From assembly GCA_019309945.1 (NCBI GenBank), contig JAFDFH010000021.1:1-14422 (forward strand): 14,422 nt of DNA, given 5' to 3'. Below are positions 1-7,108 of this stretch, piece by piece. This stretch comes from Deltaproteobacteria bacterium. GTDB lineage: Bacteria; Desulfobacterota; Desulfobacteria; Desulfobacterales; JAFDFH01. Position numbers and translations under genes: made by a program. Each line of letters begins with the position of its first letter. Position 1 is the stretch's first letter. The notes under the pieces were generated by a model. It did not search any database, was not told the DNA's origin, and was given only the letters and a program-made list of their open reading frames with translations.

Positions 1-2
1 CG

Positions 3-410
3 GATTCAGCGATGATAAGCAACCGAACCATTCGAGAAAACCTGCTTCTTAAAAGAAATTATTTCGAGAATTCGCTCTCAATCGACCTGGATGAAAACAC
101 CGCCAATTTATGCCGGCTTTTTAACATCGAAAAGGAGCTTGACATGCGTCCTGCGGACCTGAATCCACTGGATCTGAGGCTTGCGATAACGATACGAGAA
201 CTGACCAAGTCTCCTGAAGTCCTGCTTCTTAACCGTCCTGAAGATTTTGTGGGACAGACCAATTTCGATCTCTTCACAGACATTTTCAAGGATTTGCTTG
301 TATCTGAACTACCGGTTGTTTTTCTCTCATATCATATTGCTTTTATTGAACAATTTTCTACTAAAAAGCTACTGATAACAGATGGAAACTTAACAATTGT
401 CCCCGTATAG
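3..410 (+). CDS. ABC transporter ATP-binding protein, MlaF-like, C-terminal part, degenerate (5' end outside window)
   Basis: The reading frame is open to the left edge. An ATG lies at position 12, but the residues around it (ISNRTIRENLLL) resemble the stretch after the Q-loop of MlaF-type ATPases, so the gene very probably starts upstream and only its C-terminal half is here. The hydrophobic core before Walker B (SPEVLLL) and a histidine at the H-loop position (LSYHIAF) are recognisable. The ABC signature expected as LSGGQ reads LNPLD, and the Walker B aspartate plus catalytic glutamate (usually LLLDEP) read LLLNRP. The protein is therefore probably unable to hydrolyse ATP by itself. The following gene encodes an MCE-domain protein, which supports a place in an Mla-type phospholipid transport system of the inner membrane. 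It may pair with a second, active ATPase or act as a regulatory subunit; this is inference. The assignment to the ABC fold is fairly secure, the role is not. Confidence 0.72.
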   Translation, partial: DSAMISNRTIRENLLLKRNYFENSLSIDLDENTANLCRLFNIEKELDMRPADLNPLDLRLAITIRELTKSPEVLLLNRPEDFVGQTNFDLFTDIFKDLLVSELPVVFLSYHIAFIEQFSTKKLLITDGNLTIVPV

Positions 411-575
411 TTCCGTATGCCGATGGGCCGCGCAGACATATTTTTGTGCAAATGCATTGTTTTAATAATCGATCATTGTTATTAGAATAACCCAGTTCTA
501 TTCACGCAATACATACGGTATAAACAGGCCAAGAAAAGCGACCGCCATTAAAATGAATTCTACCGAGATCTAGCC

Positions 576-1616
576 ATGGACCTTAATTACAGCCGGACAG
601 ATAAAATTGTAGGCACATTTGTAATATGTATTGCTATTCTGCTGCTGTCTACGGTGGTTATTATTGGGCGGGGAAAGGACTGGTTCAAGAAATATGTGAC
701 CTATTATACGACTTTTGAAGAAAGCTATAATCTTGAAGTAAATGCTGCTGTCAAACTCTTCAAAACCGACATCGGAAAAGTAAAAGAAATAACCCTTGTG
801 GGTAATCGGGTGAAAGTCAAGTTGGCTGTTTTTGAAGAATTTTCATCCAGGATCAGAAGCGACTCCTACGCCACCGTGGAAAGTCCGACACTTATCGGAT
901 CCGAATATGTATCCATACGACCGGGAAGCACGGAATTTCCCCAGATCCCTAAAGGTGGAATTATTCCGTCCAAGGCAAAAAGGTCGATTACGGACCTTAT
1001 TACGGAATTTGAGGTCGAAAAAACCGTTAAAATGGTTGTCGGGGCCGCCCAGGATTTATCGGCTTTGATTCGACTGATAAATGATCCCCAGGGGCCCATA
1101 TTGAAGACCCTTGACAATCTCAAAAAAGCGACAGCACATATCGAAAGGATCACCCGTGACATAAAAGATGGCAAAGGAACAGCCGGTGGTCTAGTAAAAT
1201 CCAGGGCGTTACTCGAGTCCATTCATTATAATATAGATAAGATGGGAAGCATCCTGGACAATATTGACAAAGCCGCTGAAAAATCTCCCGGGGCAATGGA
1301 CCAGGTACAGGACAATATAGCTTCCATTAAAAAGATTGGAGACGGTGTTACCGAAAGCGTCGCCAGAATTCAAAAAATCTTAGGGGACGTGGAGGAGGTG
1401 GTCGCCACCCTTAACATCATTCTCGTAAATATTAAAAAGGGGAGTGAAGACATCCCGCAAATCACCCAATCAGCCAAGGGAGGTATTCTGGAAATCAGGG
1501 AGGAGGTGGACAACATCGACAAGGTTGTTCAGTCGCTCCAGCAAAACTTTCTGATCAGGTCAAATCTTCCCCCTGAACCGGAAGGGAAGAATATCGATGC
1601 CGGCCTACGGCAGTAA
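576..1616 (+). CDS. MlaD/MCE-domain lipid transport protein
   Basis: This 346-residue protein has a short cytoplasmic N-terminus, one membrane helix at about residues 10-31, and an MCE domain at about 40-118. The domain is recognisable from the stretch NLEVNAAVKLFKTDIGKV and the closing LIGSEYVSIRPGS. The rest (about 140-335) is a long, polar, helix-rich tail with regularly spaced hydrophobic residues, as in MCE proteins that form a periplasmic tube. In the MlaD family the anchored hexamer binds phospholipids and passes them between the outer membrane and the MlaEF ABC transporter. The preceding gene is a degenerate ATPase of the same type, 165 bases upstream on the same strand, and no further mla gene follows. 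The Shine-Dalgarno match before the ATG is weak, but no better start exists, because the membrane helix begins soon after it. Family membership is secure; the direction of transport cannot be told from sequence. Confidence 0.88.
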   Translation: MDLNYSRTDKIVGTFVICIAILLLSTVVIIGRGKDWFKKYVTYYTTFEESYNLEVNAAVKLFKTDIGKVKEITLVGNRVKVKLAVFEEFSSRIRSDSYATVESPTLIGSEYVSIRPGSTEFPQIPKGGIIPSKAKRSITDLITEFEVEKTVKMVVGAAQDLSALIRLINDPQGPILKTLDNLKKATAHIERITRDIKDGKGTAGGLVKSRALLESIHYNIDKMGSILDNIDKAAEKSPGAMDQVQDNIASIKKIGDGVTESVARIQKILGDVEEVVATLNIILVNIKKGSEDIPQITQSAKGGILEIREEVDNIDKVVQSLQQNFLIRSNLPPEPEGKNIDAGLRQ

Positions 1617-1650
1617 TCCCTTAAGAAAACGATTTGATTTCCAGACCCTT

Positions 1651-1793
1651 AGTGTCCGTCCAGAAACGAGGATTTTTGTTCGAGATCAAGGCCTGCGAAA
1701 AATTTTAGCGCAGGCCTATAGTTGATATTCCGAGGATAAAATTTTGAGCATAACGCCGAGATCGGGCAAAAAGGCCGTTTTGGGATGGGCACT
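1651..1793. repeat. Family A inverted-repeat element, complete copy (A1)
   Basis: This non-coding element of about 143 bp has related ends. The left end reads AGTGTCCGTCCAGAAACG and the right end, on the other strand, AGTGCCCATCCCAAAACG. The similarity between the arms continues imperfectly for about 40 bp through a run of T and a GATC-containing segment. Inside lies a perfect 9-bp stem, AGGCCTGCG at 1689-1697 with CGCAGGCCT at 1709-1717, around an A/T-rich 11-base loop. Copies related to its right half occur at 3652-3711 and 14309-14422. It sits between the convergent mlaD-like and prenyltransferase genes, and its right end overlaps the prenyltransferase stop codon. No transposase is nearby. 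It resembles a MITE or a large REP-type element; mobility is inferred from copy structure only. Confidence 0.8.
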
Positions 1794-2694
1794 ATTTAGC
1801 AATAAACAGCCCAACCGCAAGTAAGACCGGAGTTGATATATTTATCATGACGTTCATGCCCATGAACGGTATCAATTTGGGTATATCATCGGCGTATCTG
1901 GCAATACCTCTTACGGTCGGCACGGCTAGGACAATTGAGGTAAGGCCCAGTAATCCTGCAAAAGGCAGGATGTCAAAAACATATCCGAGCATAATGGTCC
2001 CATACGCCCCGGCCAGCAAAGCCCCGTAAACTTTCACACTGGCTTTTCTTCCGATTTCAATGGGCAAATGCCTTCTTCCGATACCTTTATCAGCCCCAAC
2101 ATCCGGGAACTGGTTCAAAAGTAATAGATCGCTAACCAAAAAAAACGGAACCATGGATGCAACAAATGACGTCCAGGAATATGAACCGGTAAGCACAAAA
2201 TTAGTGCCCATGACCATTGTCAAACCAAAGCCAAGCCCGGGAGCAATGAGGCAGAGATACGGGTTTCGGGTCAGCCATTTCGTATAGGCAACAATCGTAA
2301 TGATTCCAATTGCCCCCAAGGGTAAAAGCCATAACCCTCTGATATACAGAAAATAAATGCCGATAATGGCTGTAATCACCAGGGTGACGAGACCTGTAAC
2401 CAATGCAAAATGGGCCTTTTCCGGATTTTTGGGAAGGGTTCCGCTCCCTCCGCTGAACGGCGTCGGGTGTGTAACGAAATCGAGACCACTCTTAAAATCA
2501 TCGTATTCGTTAAGGGCATTCACGCTAATATGGGCCGAAAGGGCGCCCACAAACGCCAACAGAAGATAAAGCACGTTTATTTCATGATTCGACCATACGG
2601 CCGTCCCGGCACCTAAAAGAACACATGCCGGCGGCAATACGAGAAATGGCAATCGCATCGGGCCGAATAGGGCCATCTTGTGGGCACGATCCAT
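1792..2694 (-). CDS. UbiA-family prenyltransferase (MenA-like)
   Basis: This 300-residue, very hydrophobic protein has about eight or nine predicted membrane helices. The first aspartate-rich motif is NEYDDFKSGLD (N62, D65, D66, D72) and the second is DVGAD (D198, D202), followed by KGIGRRHLPIEIG. This is the two-motif pattern of UbiA-superfamily enzymes, which bind a polyprenyl diphosphate through magnesium and transfer the prenyl chain to an aromatic acceptor. The spacing and the second motif resemble MenA (1,4-dihydroxy-2-naphthoate prenyltransferase), which would fit a menaquinone-using anaerobe. The acceptor is not certain: futalosine-pathway or other quinone, heme or chlorophyll-type UbiA enzymes cannot be excluded. 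The ATG at 2694 is preceded by GAGGAG at 2705-2710, with a 10-base gap. No quinone genes flank it. The gene is enclosed by two repeats, A1 at its 3' end and B1 36 bases upstream of its start. Confidence 0.85.
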   Translation of the reverse strand: MDRAHKMALFGPMRLPFLVLPPACVLLGAGTAVWSNHEINVLYLLLAFVGALSAHISVNALNEYDDFKSGLDFVTHPTPFSGGSGTLPKNPEKAHFALVTGLVTLVITAIIGIYFLYIRGLWLLPLGAIGIITIVAYTKWLTRNPYLCLIAPGLGFGLTMVMGTNFVLTGSYSWTSFVASMVPFFLVSDLLLLNQFPDVGADKGIGRRHLPIEIGRKASVKVYGALLAGAYGTIMLGYVFDILPFAGLLGLTSIVLAVPTVRGIARYADDIPKLIPFMGMNVMINISTPVLLAVGLFIAK

Positions 2695-2729
2695 ATTTAT
2701 CGATCTCCTCGAATTTTAGCAAATGATTG

Positions 2730-3000
2730 GTAACTTCTCAAAAACTTATGGTTATACATACCAGCGGAGTCATCCGGTAATTTTTTTCAAAGCGGGCAAC
2801 TGTTTGAAGCCGTTTAGGGCGGCTTGCAGTGACCCGGACAGCATAAATTGTTGATTGTAGCCTGTTTGTGCTAAGTGACACACTCGTTTTAGATCACGCG
2901 CGCGGGTCACTGTTAGGCGCCCTTAACGGCAAGTTTTGGCCGTATTGAAAAAAATTACCGGATGGCGCAGCGGGCCTACCGGAACATATTGAGAAGTTAC
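2730..3000. repeat. Family B long inverted-repeat element, complete copy (B1)
   Basis: This 271-bp non-coding element has perfect 11-bp terminal inverted repeats, GTAACTTCTCA at 2730-2740 and TGAGAAGTTAC at 2990-3000. The arms match again further in: CATCCGGTAATTTTTTTCAA in the left arm has an exact inverted partner in the right arm, and CAGTGACCC at 2827-2835 pairs with GGGTCACTG at 2904-2912. A 68-base unpaired centre is left. The whole could fold into a long, bulged hairpin in RNA or single-stranded DNA. It is flanked by AATGATTG (2722-2729) and AATGATCG (3001-3008), a 7-of-8 direct repeat that could be an aged target duplication. A half copy lies at 13158-13253. It fills the spacer between the phosphopantetheinyl transferase and prenyltransferase genes. 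No ORF of useful size is inside. Confidence 0.85.
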
Positions 3001-3045
3001 AATGATCGATCGTATGCTATAAAATAGATTGGATTTTTCATTCGA

Positions 3046-3630
3046 TCAAAGGGTCCATTTGATATTAAACATATTTTCCACAACAGAGGCGATGTGTCTG
3101 TCAAAATAAATGTGTTCGATGGCCCATTCTTGGTCCAGATAATTTATGATAAGATGGTTGTCATTTAGAACTCGTTTGATACGGCACCTCGAAAGGCCTT
3201 TCAATCCGGTTCCGGCAGCTTTTAATACCGCTTCTTTTGAAGTCCAATAGCGAAAGAAACTGTTAATTGAATCCGAAACAGTAAGCTCCCATTCGTTTTC
3301 AGCTGCAATTTTCCTGAAAAGGGCCTCGGAACAGGGTCGGATTTCTTCTAAATCGATCCCTATTCGTGCCGGAGCAACCACGCCGGCGACATATTCGGGT
3401 TTATGTGCAAGGGACCAGTATTTGCCATTAAACGGCAGGGGCGCACCGTTTTTATCTTTTAAAAGATCACCTATGTGAATACGGCTCTTTTCAGCCGACA
3501 GCTCAAGTGCGTACCTTGCATATTCACTCAAATATTTTACCCGATCACGTCCGCGAAGGCACCTCCCTTGTTCAGGCACAGCAAGGATAACGGGATAAAC
3601 GGTAGAATTTTGAATGCTGTCCATGTTCAT
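3046..3630 (-). CDS. 4'-phosphopantetheinyl transferase, Sfp family
   Basis: The product transfers the phosphopantetheine arm of CoA to a serine of acyl or peptidyl carrier proteins. Numbered from the ATG chosen here (194 residues), it has the segment YWSLAHKPEYVAG that binds substrate in Sfp proteins, then GIDLEEIRP with the magnesium ligands D93 and E95. The FRYWTSKEAVLKAAGTGL block follows, with K132 and E133. Together these identify the Sfp-type superfamily, and the length is a little short of Bacillus Sfp (about 224), closer to the compact proteobacterial type. The frame can be extended four codons to a TTG at 3642. I prefer the ATG at 3630, which has a GGA seven bases upstream, but the choice is not firm. 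It lies on the same strand as the acyl-CoA synthetase gene, separated by a family A half repeat. No polyketide or peptide synthetase is in the window, so its carrier-protein partner is unknown. Confidence 0.88.
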   Translation of the reverse strand: MNMDSIQNSTVYPVILAVPEQGRCLRGRDRVKYLSEYARYALELSAEKSRIHIGDLLKDKNGAPLPFNGKYWSLAHKPEYVAGVVAPARIGIDLEEIRPCSEALFRKIAAENEWELTVSDSINSFFRYWTSKEAVLKAAGTGLKGLSRCRIKRVLNDNHLIINYLDQEWAIEHIYFDRHIASVVENMFNIKWTL

Positions 3631-3651
3631 CAAGGTGTCCAAGTTCTATTT

Positions 3652-3711
3652 AGTGCCCATCCAGAAACGGTCTTTTTGCCCGATCTCTGCGTTATGCTCA
3701 AAATTTAATCC
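3652..3711. repeat. Family A half element (A2)
   Basis: These 60 bp, read on the plus strand, match the right half of A1 read on the minus strand almost throughout: AGTGCCCATCC, then AAACGG, a T run, GCCCGATCTC, GCGTTATGCTCAAAAT. Similarity stops after the AATCC at the 3' side, and the other half of the element is missing. It lies in the 86-base spacer between the acyl-CoA synthetase stop codon (3717) and the phosphopantetheinyl transferase start. A truncated copy with one intact end suggests either a deletion or that the half is itself a repeat unit. Confidence 0.75.
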
Positions 3712-3716
3712 GTAAT

Positions 3717-5882
3717 TTAATAAACGCTGGAACTGCCGGGTGCCTGAAGAATGATCCTGCAATCCGCCACCGTTGCCCCGTTTCCGTCCTCGTGCACCAT
3801 AAGCGGATTGATATCCATCTCCATGATTTCCGGGTGAGCGGTGACCAAATCTGAAAGACTTAGCAGCAGTTTTTCAAGTATTTCCAAATCTGCTTTGGGC
3901 CTTCCTCTGAAACCATTTAAAAGTTTATATCCTTTGATCTCTCTGATCATACGATGAGCCGAGTTGCGTTTAAGCGGGGCAAGTCGAAAAGTGACATCCT
4001 GAAATACCTCAACAAAAATACCGCCAAATCCAAACATGAGTAAAGGCCCGAAAACAGGATAACGAGTCATCCCCATGATCACTTCTTCTCCGGTTTCAGC
4101 CATTTTCTGAACCAGGACACCCTCAATGACCGCTTCCGGATTATAGGTTGATGCACTTTCGACGATTCTATGAAAAGTATTGATGACATCATCGCGACTT
4201 CCAAGCTTTACAACGACACCCCCTGCATCGGATTTATGTAGAATCTGCGGGGATACGATTTTCATGACCACCGGAAACGCCATATCATCTGCAATGTCTG
4301 CGGCGGCGGCGGCCGTTTTGGCAAGTTTTGTCGGCAACACATTGAAGCCATAGCATTTGAGCAACTCCAGACCATCCAGTTCTCCCAGATGGGTTTTTCC
4401 TACAGCCAGGCAATCTTCAATGATCCGGACAGCGCGCTCACGGTCATGCGTAAAAGTAAACGCTTCAAGAATCTCGCGGTTAAGCCATCGAGCGTACCTG
4501 TAAAGTGCTCCGAAAGCCTTTGCCGCACTTTCCGGAAATTTGAAAACCGGATATCCATACTCTTGAAGATATTTTACGCCTGCCGATACATCAACAACTC
4601 CCATAAAGCAGCAGAGAATCGGCTTGTTGGAACGATGAGCAATCCGTACAATGACTTCAGCGGTTCCAAGAACATTTGTCATGGACTGGGGGGTTAGGAT
4701 GACCAAGGCCCCATCCACACCTTCGTCATTGATAACCGCAGCAAGTGCGCTTTCGTAACGATCTGGGGAGGCATCGCCAATGACATCCACCGGATTATGA
4801 ATATTCGCGGTTTTGGGGAGATGATTTGCCAATGCTGCAATCGTTTCATCCTCAAATTTGGCAAGCTGCAAACCGGATGAAATGGTCATATCGGTCGCGA
4901 CAATTCCGGGTCCACCCGCATTGGTGACAATTGCAACACGGTTTCCATTGGGAATCTTTCTTTTAAGTTTACCGAGCGCACTCTCTGTTTTATAAGCAAA
5001 GGCGCTGGCAAAGTCAAAAAGCTCATCAATTGAGTCGACGCGAATGATGCCGGACTGTTTAAAAATCGCATCATATACCGCTTCAGATCCGGATAGAGCC
5101 CCTGTATGGGATGCGGCGGCCCGAGCCCCTGCACCGGTCCGACCTGACTTTATGGCCAGGACCGGTGTTCTTCGATGTCCCGAAGTAATTTCTCTGACGA
5201 CTTCAATAAATTCAGCCCCCCTTCGAAGCTCTTCAAGATAAATCATTATGACTTCTGTCTCTAAGTCTTCATGAAAGTAGCGCAGGAGATCCAGTTCATC
5301 CACATCGGCCTTGTTACCAATGGAAATAAACTTTGAAAACCCGAAATCCATGTCCGCGGCAAAATCAAGAACGGCTGTGCATAAAGCACCGCTTTGAGAA
5401 ATAAAAGAAATTTTGCCCCATGCCGGCATGCGCGTGGAAAAGCTGGCATTCAGCCGAACAGATGGATTTGGGTTAATGACGCCAAGGCAGTTGGGACCCA
5501 CCAAGCGAACGCCGGCTTTTTTGCAGGTCGCTATAATTTTGTTTTCCGTTTCAAGCCCTTCACCACCGACTTCGCGAAAACCGGCTGAAACGATCACCAT
5601 CCCCTTGGTCCCCTTTTCAACCGCTGATTCAACCGCCTCAAGGGCCGCCCGCGGGGGAAGAATAATAATGGCCAGATCGATATCATCAGGGATATCGATA
5701 ATCGACGGATACGCCCTTACACTTAAAATTGACCGGGCGTTGGGATTTACCGGATAAAGCGTCCCTGTGAAACCTCCTTTTAATATGTTGGCAAATATAT
5801 CATGCCCCACCTTTCCCGGGGTAGAAGAAGCACCAACAACAGCGACGGATTGTGGAGCAAAAATAGCATCAAGCCTTTCCAT
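3717..5882 (-). CDS. Acyl-CoA (acetate-CoA-type) ligase, NDP-forming, fused alpha and beta subunits
   Basis: This 721-residue enzyme belongs to the NDP-forming acyl-CoA synthetase superfamily, which interconverts acyl-CoA plus NDP and phosphate with acid, CoA and NTP. Residues 1-130 form a CoA-binding Rossmann domain (SVAVVGASSTPGKVG near the start). The next part, about 130-460, holds the two succinyl-CoA-ligase-like flavodoxin domains, with VGPNCLG and ISQSGALCTAVLDFA. The phosphorylated histidine is expected at H259 in ASHTGALSG. The C-terminal part (about 495-715) is an ATP-grasp domain, with FPVVMKIVSPQILHKSDAGGV and GFGGIFVEVFQD. Alpha-beta fusion in this order is common in deltaproteobacteria and archaea. 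Its start overlaps the end of rsmI by 14 bases and has a strong ribosome site, AAGGAG at 5890-5895, seven bases before the ATG. It is the last gene of the translation operon and the only metabolic one. Which acid it uses (acetate, a branched or an aromatic acid) cannot be read from sequence. Confidence 0.92.
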   Translation of the reverse strand: MERLDAIFAPQSVAVVGASSTPGKVGHDIFANILKGGFTGTLYPVNPNARSILSVRAYPSIIDIPDDIDLAIIILPPRAALEAVESAVEKGTKGMVIVSAGFREVGGEGLETENKIIATCKKAGVRLVGPNCLGVINPNPSVRLNASFSTRMPAWGKISFISQSGALCTAVLDFAADMDFGFSKFISIGNKADVDELDLLRYFHEDLETEVIMIYLEELRRGAEFIEVVREITSGHRRTPVLAIKSGRTGAGARAAASHTGALSGSEAVYDAIFKQSGIIRVDSIDELFDFASAFAYKTESALGKLKRKIPNGNRVAIVTNAGGPGIVATDMTISSGLQLAKFEDETIAALANHLPKTANIHNPVDVIGDASPDRYESALAAVINDEGVDGALVILTPQSMTNVLGTAEVIVRIAHRSNKPILCCFMGVVDVSAGVKYLQEYGYPVFKFPESAAKAFGALYRYARWLNREILEAFTFTHDRERAVRIIEDCLAVGKTHLGELDGLELLKCYGFNVLPTKLAKTAAAAADIADDMAFPVVMKIVSPQILHKSDAGGVVVKLGSRDDVINTFHRIVESASTYNPEAVIEGVLVQKMAETGEEVIMGMTRYPVFGPLLMFGFGGIFVEVFQDVTFRLAPLKRNSAHRMIREIKGYKLLNGFRGRPKADLEILEKLLLSLSDLVTAHPEIMEMDINPLMVHEDGNGATVADCRIILQAPGSSSVY

Positions 5883-6762
5883 GGTCGTTCTCCTTTATCT
5901 TCAAGGCCTCTTCATAGACCTTATTTCTTGGTAAGCCGTATTTCGCAGCAACTTCCTTTACCAATTCTGCAAGAGAAATTTCCGTTGTTTCAAAACATCT
6001 TTTTACTTCTGCTCGAATCGTCTCTATTGAAACCGTTTCATCTTCATCAGGCCCCATGACGAGAAGAGTGCATTCGCCTTTAATTACAGAACGTTGGCTT
6101 AAATTATGAAGAATCTCTGTTAAAAAACCCCGGATAAATTCTTCGTTAAGCTTGGTCATCTCCCGGGACAGGACGCCATACCTGTCCCCAATGATCAGTA
6201 TGATTTCATCAATGAGTGTCTTAATTCGTTTTGGAGATTCATAAAATACAATCGTTCTGGGTTCATCAGCCAGCTTTTTTAACTGCCCATGGCGTTTTGC
6301 CTTTTTTCTAGCTGGAAATCCGATGAAGGTGAAGGCATCGGTCGGCAAACCGGATACGCTGAGCGCAGTAACTGCAGCGTTAGCGCCCGGAACAGGGGTA
6401 ACGCGGATACCGTTTGCAATCGCTTCTTGTATAAGGCGAAAACCGGGATCGGACACCGAGGGCGTCCCGGCGTTCGATACAAGCGCAACTGACAACCCGG
6501 CCTTCAGCTTTTTTATCAACGCAGGCGTCCGCTCCCTTTCATTATGCTCGTGATAGGATATCAGAGGGCTTTTGATCTTGTGACGTACAAGCAGCCTGCC
6601 GGTGTGTCTTGTATCTTCCGCAGCTACGTGATCGACCTTTTCAAGGATATGGAGGGCCCGCAAAGTAATATCATCCATATTCCCGATGGGCGTGGCCACA
6701 ACGTACAGTTGACCGGGGCCGTCGTTATCAACAACGTCATTAGTACGCAAGCTCAAAGGCAT
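5869..6762 (-). CDS. rsmI: 16S rRNA (cytidine1402-2'-O)-methyltransferase
   Basis: RsmI methylates the 2'-OH of C1402 in the decoding centre of 16S rRNA, using SAM. This 297-residue protein has the tetrapyrrole-methylase fold, recognised by GQLYVVATPIGNMDDIT near the N-terminus. AAEDTRHTGRLL, ISYHEHNERER, LVSNAGTPSVSDPGF, PVPGANAAVTALSVSGLP and FYESPKRI follow in the expected order. The length is normal for the family (E. coli 286). The C-terminal 60 residues carry a helical segment ending in NKVYEEALKIKE, as in other members. The ATG at 6762 lies inside the end of yraN (23-base overlap). No strong Shine-Dalgarno sequence precedes it, so translation is probably coupled to yraN. Its stop overlaps the start of the acyl-CoA synthetase gene. 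Confidence 0.95.
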   Translation of the reverse strand: MPLSLRTNDVVDNDGPGQLYVVATPIGNMDDITLRALHILEKVDHVAAEDTRHTGRLLVRHKIKSPLISYHEHNERERTPALIKKLKAGLSVALVSNAGTPSVSDPGFRLIQEAIANGIRVTPVPGANAAVTALSVSGLPTDAFTFIGFPARKKAKRHGQLKKLADEPRTIVFYESPKRIKTLIDEIILIIGDRYGVLSREMTKLNEEFIRGFLTEILHNLSQRSVIKGECTLLVMGPDEDETVSIETIRAEVKRCFETTEISLAELVKEVAAKYGLPRNKVYEEALKIKENDHGKA

Positions 6763-7108
6763 TTTTTACTATTTCGATTTCGGGGTTGTCGTGCTTCGAA
6801 CGTATCGCCACGACGTCGAACCTTGCTTTAAGGTTATTCTGATTCGTGGCTTTAAGATAGTAAAGCGCCACCATGGAAATCTTACGCTGTTTTTTAGGAG
6901 TTACGGCCCACTTGGGATTTCCGAAGTGATGCGATCTTCGGGCTTTGACTTCTACAAAAACAATCGTCTCTTTATCTTTTGCGATAATGTCAATTTCACC
7001 CATTTTGGTACGGTAATTTTGCTCCAGAATTTTGTATCCGTTCTTCTTCAGATGCCGGGCTGCAAGTGATTCACCTTTTTGCCCGAACTGCTGCCGTTTG
7101 TCTAACAC
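6740..7108 (-). CDS. YraN family protein (UPF0102), endonuclease-like fold
   Basis: This 122-residue member of the UPF0102/YraN family has the restriction-endonuclease-like core: GEIDIIAKD (E38, D40) followed by VFVEVKARRS (E53, K55), which is a PD-(D/E)xK-type constellation. The N-terminal GQKGESLAARHLKKNGY segment is also typical. The biological role of the family is not established. It is often found beside rnhB and rsmI, as here. It starts with GTG at 7108, which overlaps the TAG stop of rnhB by one base (TAGTG), a junction typical of translational coupling. An AAGGA lies nine bases before the GTG. Confidence 0.92.
   Translation of the reverse strand: MLDKRQQFGQKGESLAARHLKKNGYKILEQNYRTKMGEIDIIAKDKETIVFVEVKARRSHHFGNPKWAVTPKKQRKISMVALYYLKATNQNNLKARFDVVAIRSKHDNPEIEIVKNAFELAY

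Noticed and set aside
411..575. Possible promoter for the MlaD-like gene (TTGTTA, 17 bases, TATTCA near 477-505) and a small palindrome GTTATT-AG-AATAAC near 478-491
   Set aside because: The -10 box matches only three of six positions, and A/T-rich DNA gives many such pairs. The palindrome has only 6-bp arms and no second copy. Neither is strong enough to list.
866..1222. Long minus-strand frame opposite the MlaD-like gene, and similar long frames opposite trmD, ffh and the acyl-CoA synthetase
   Set aside because: They have no recognisable motifs, lack ribosome sites and lie wholly inside well-supported genes, so they are shadow frames.
1689..1717. GC-rich 9-bp hairpin as an intrinsic terminator for the convergent mlaD and ubiA genes
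   Set aside because: No run of T follows the stem on either strand, and the stem is internal to a repeat element. Rho-independent termination is not supported.
2836..2903. A gene or small RNA in the centre of repeat B1
   Set aside because: No ORF with a ribosome site and no promoter pattern is visible. The half copy lacks this part, so nothing can be compared.
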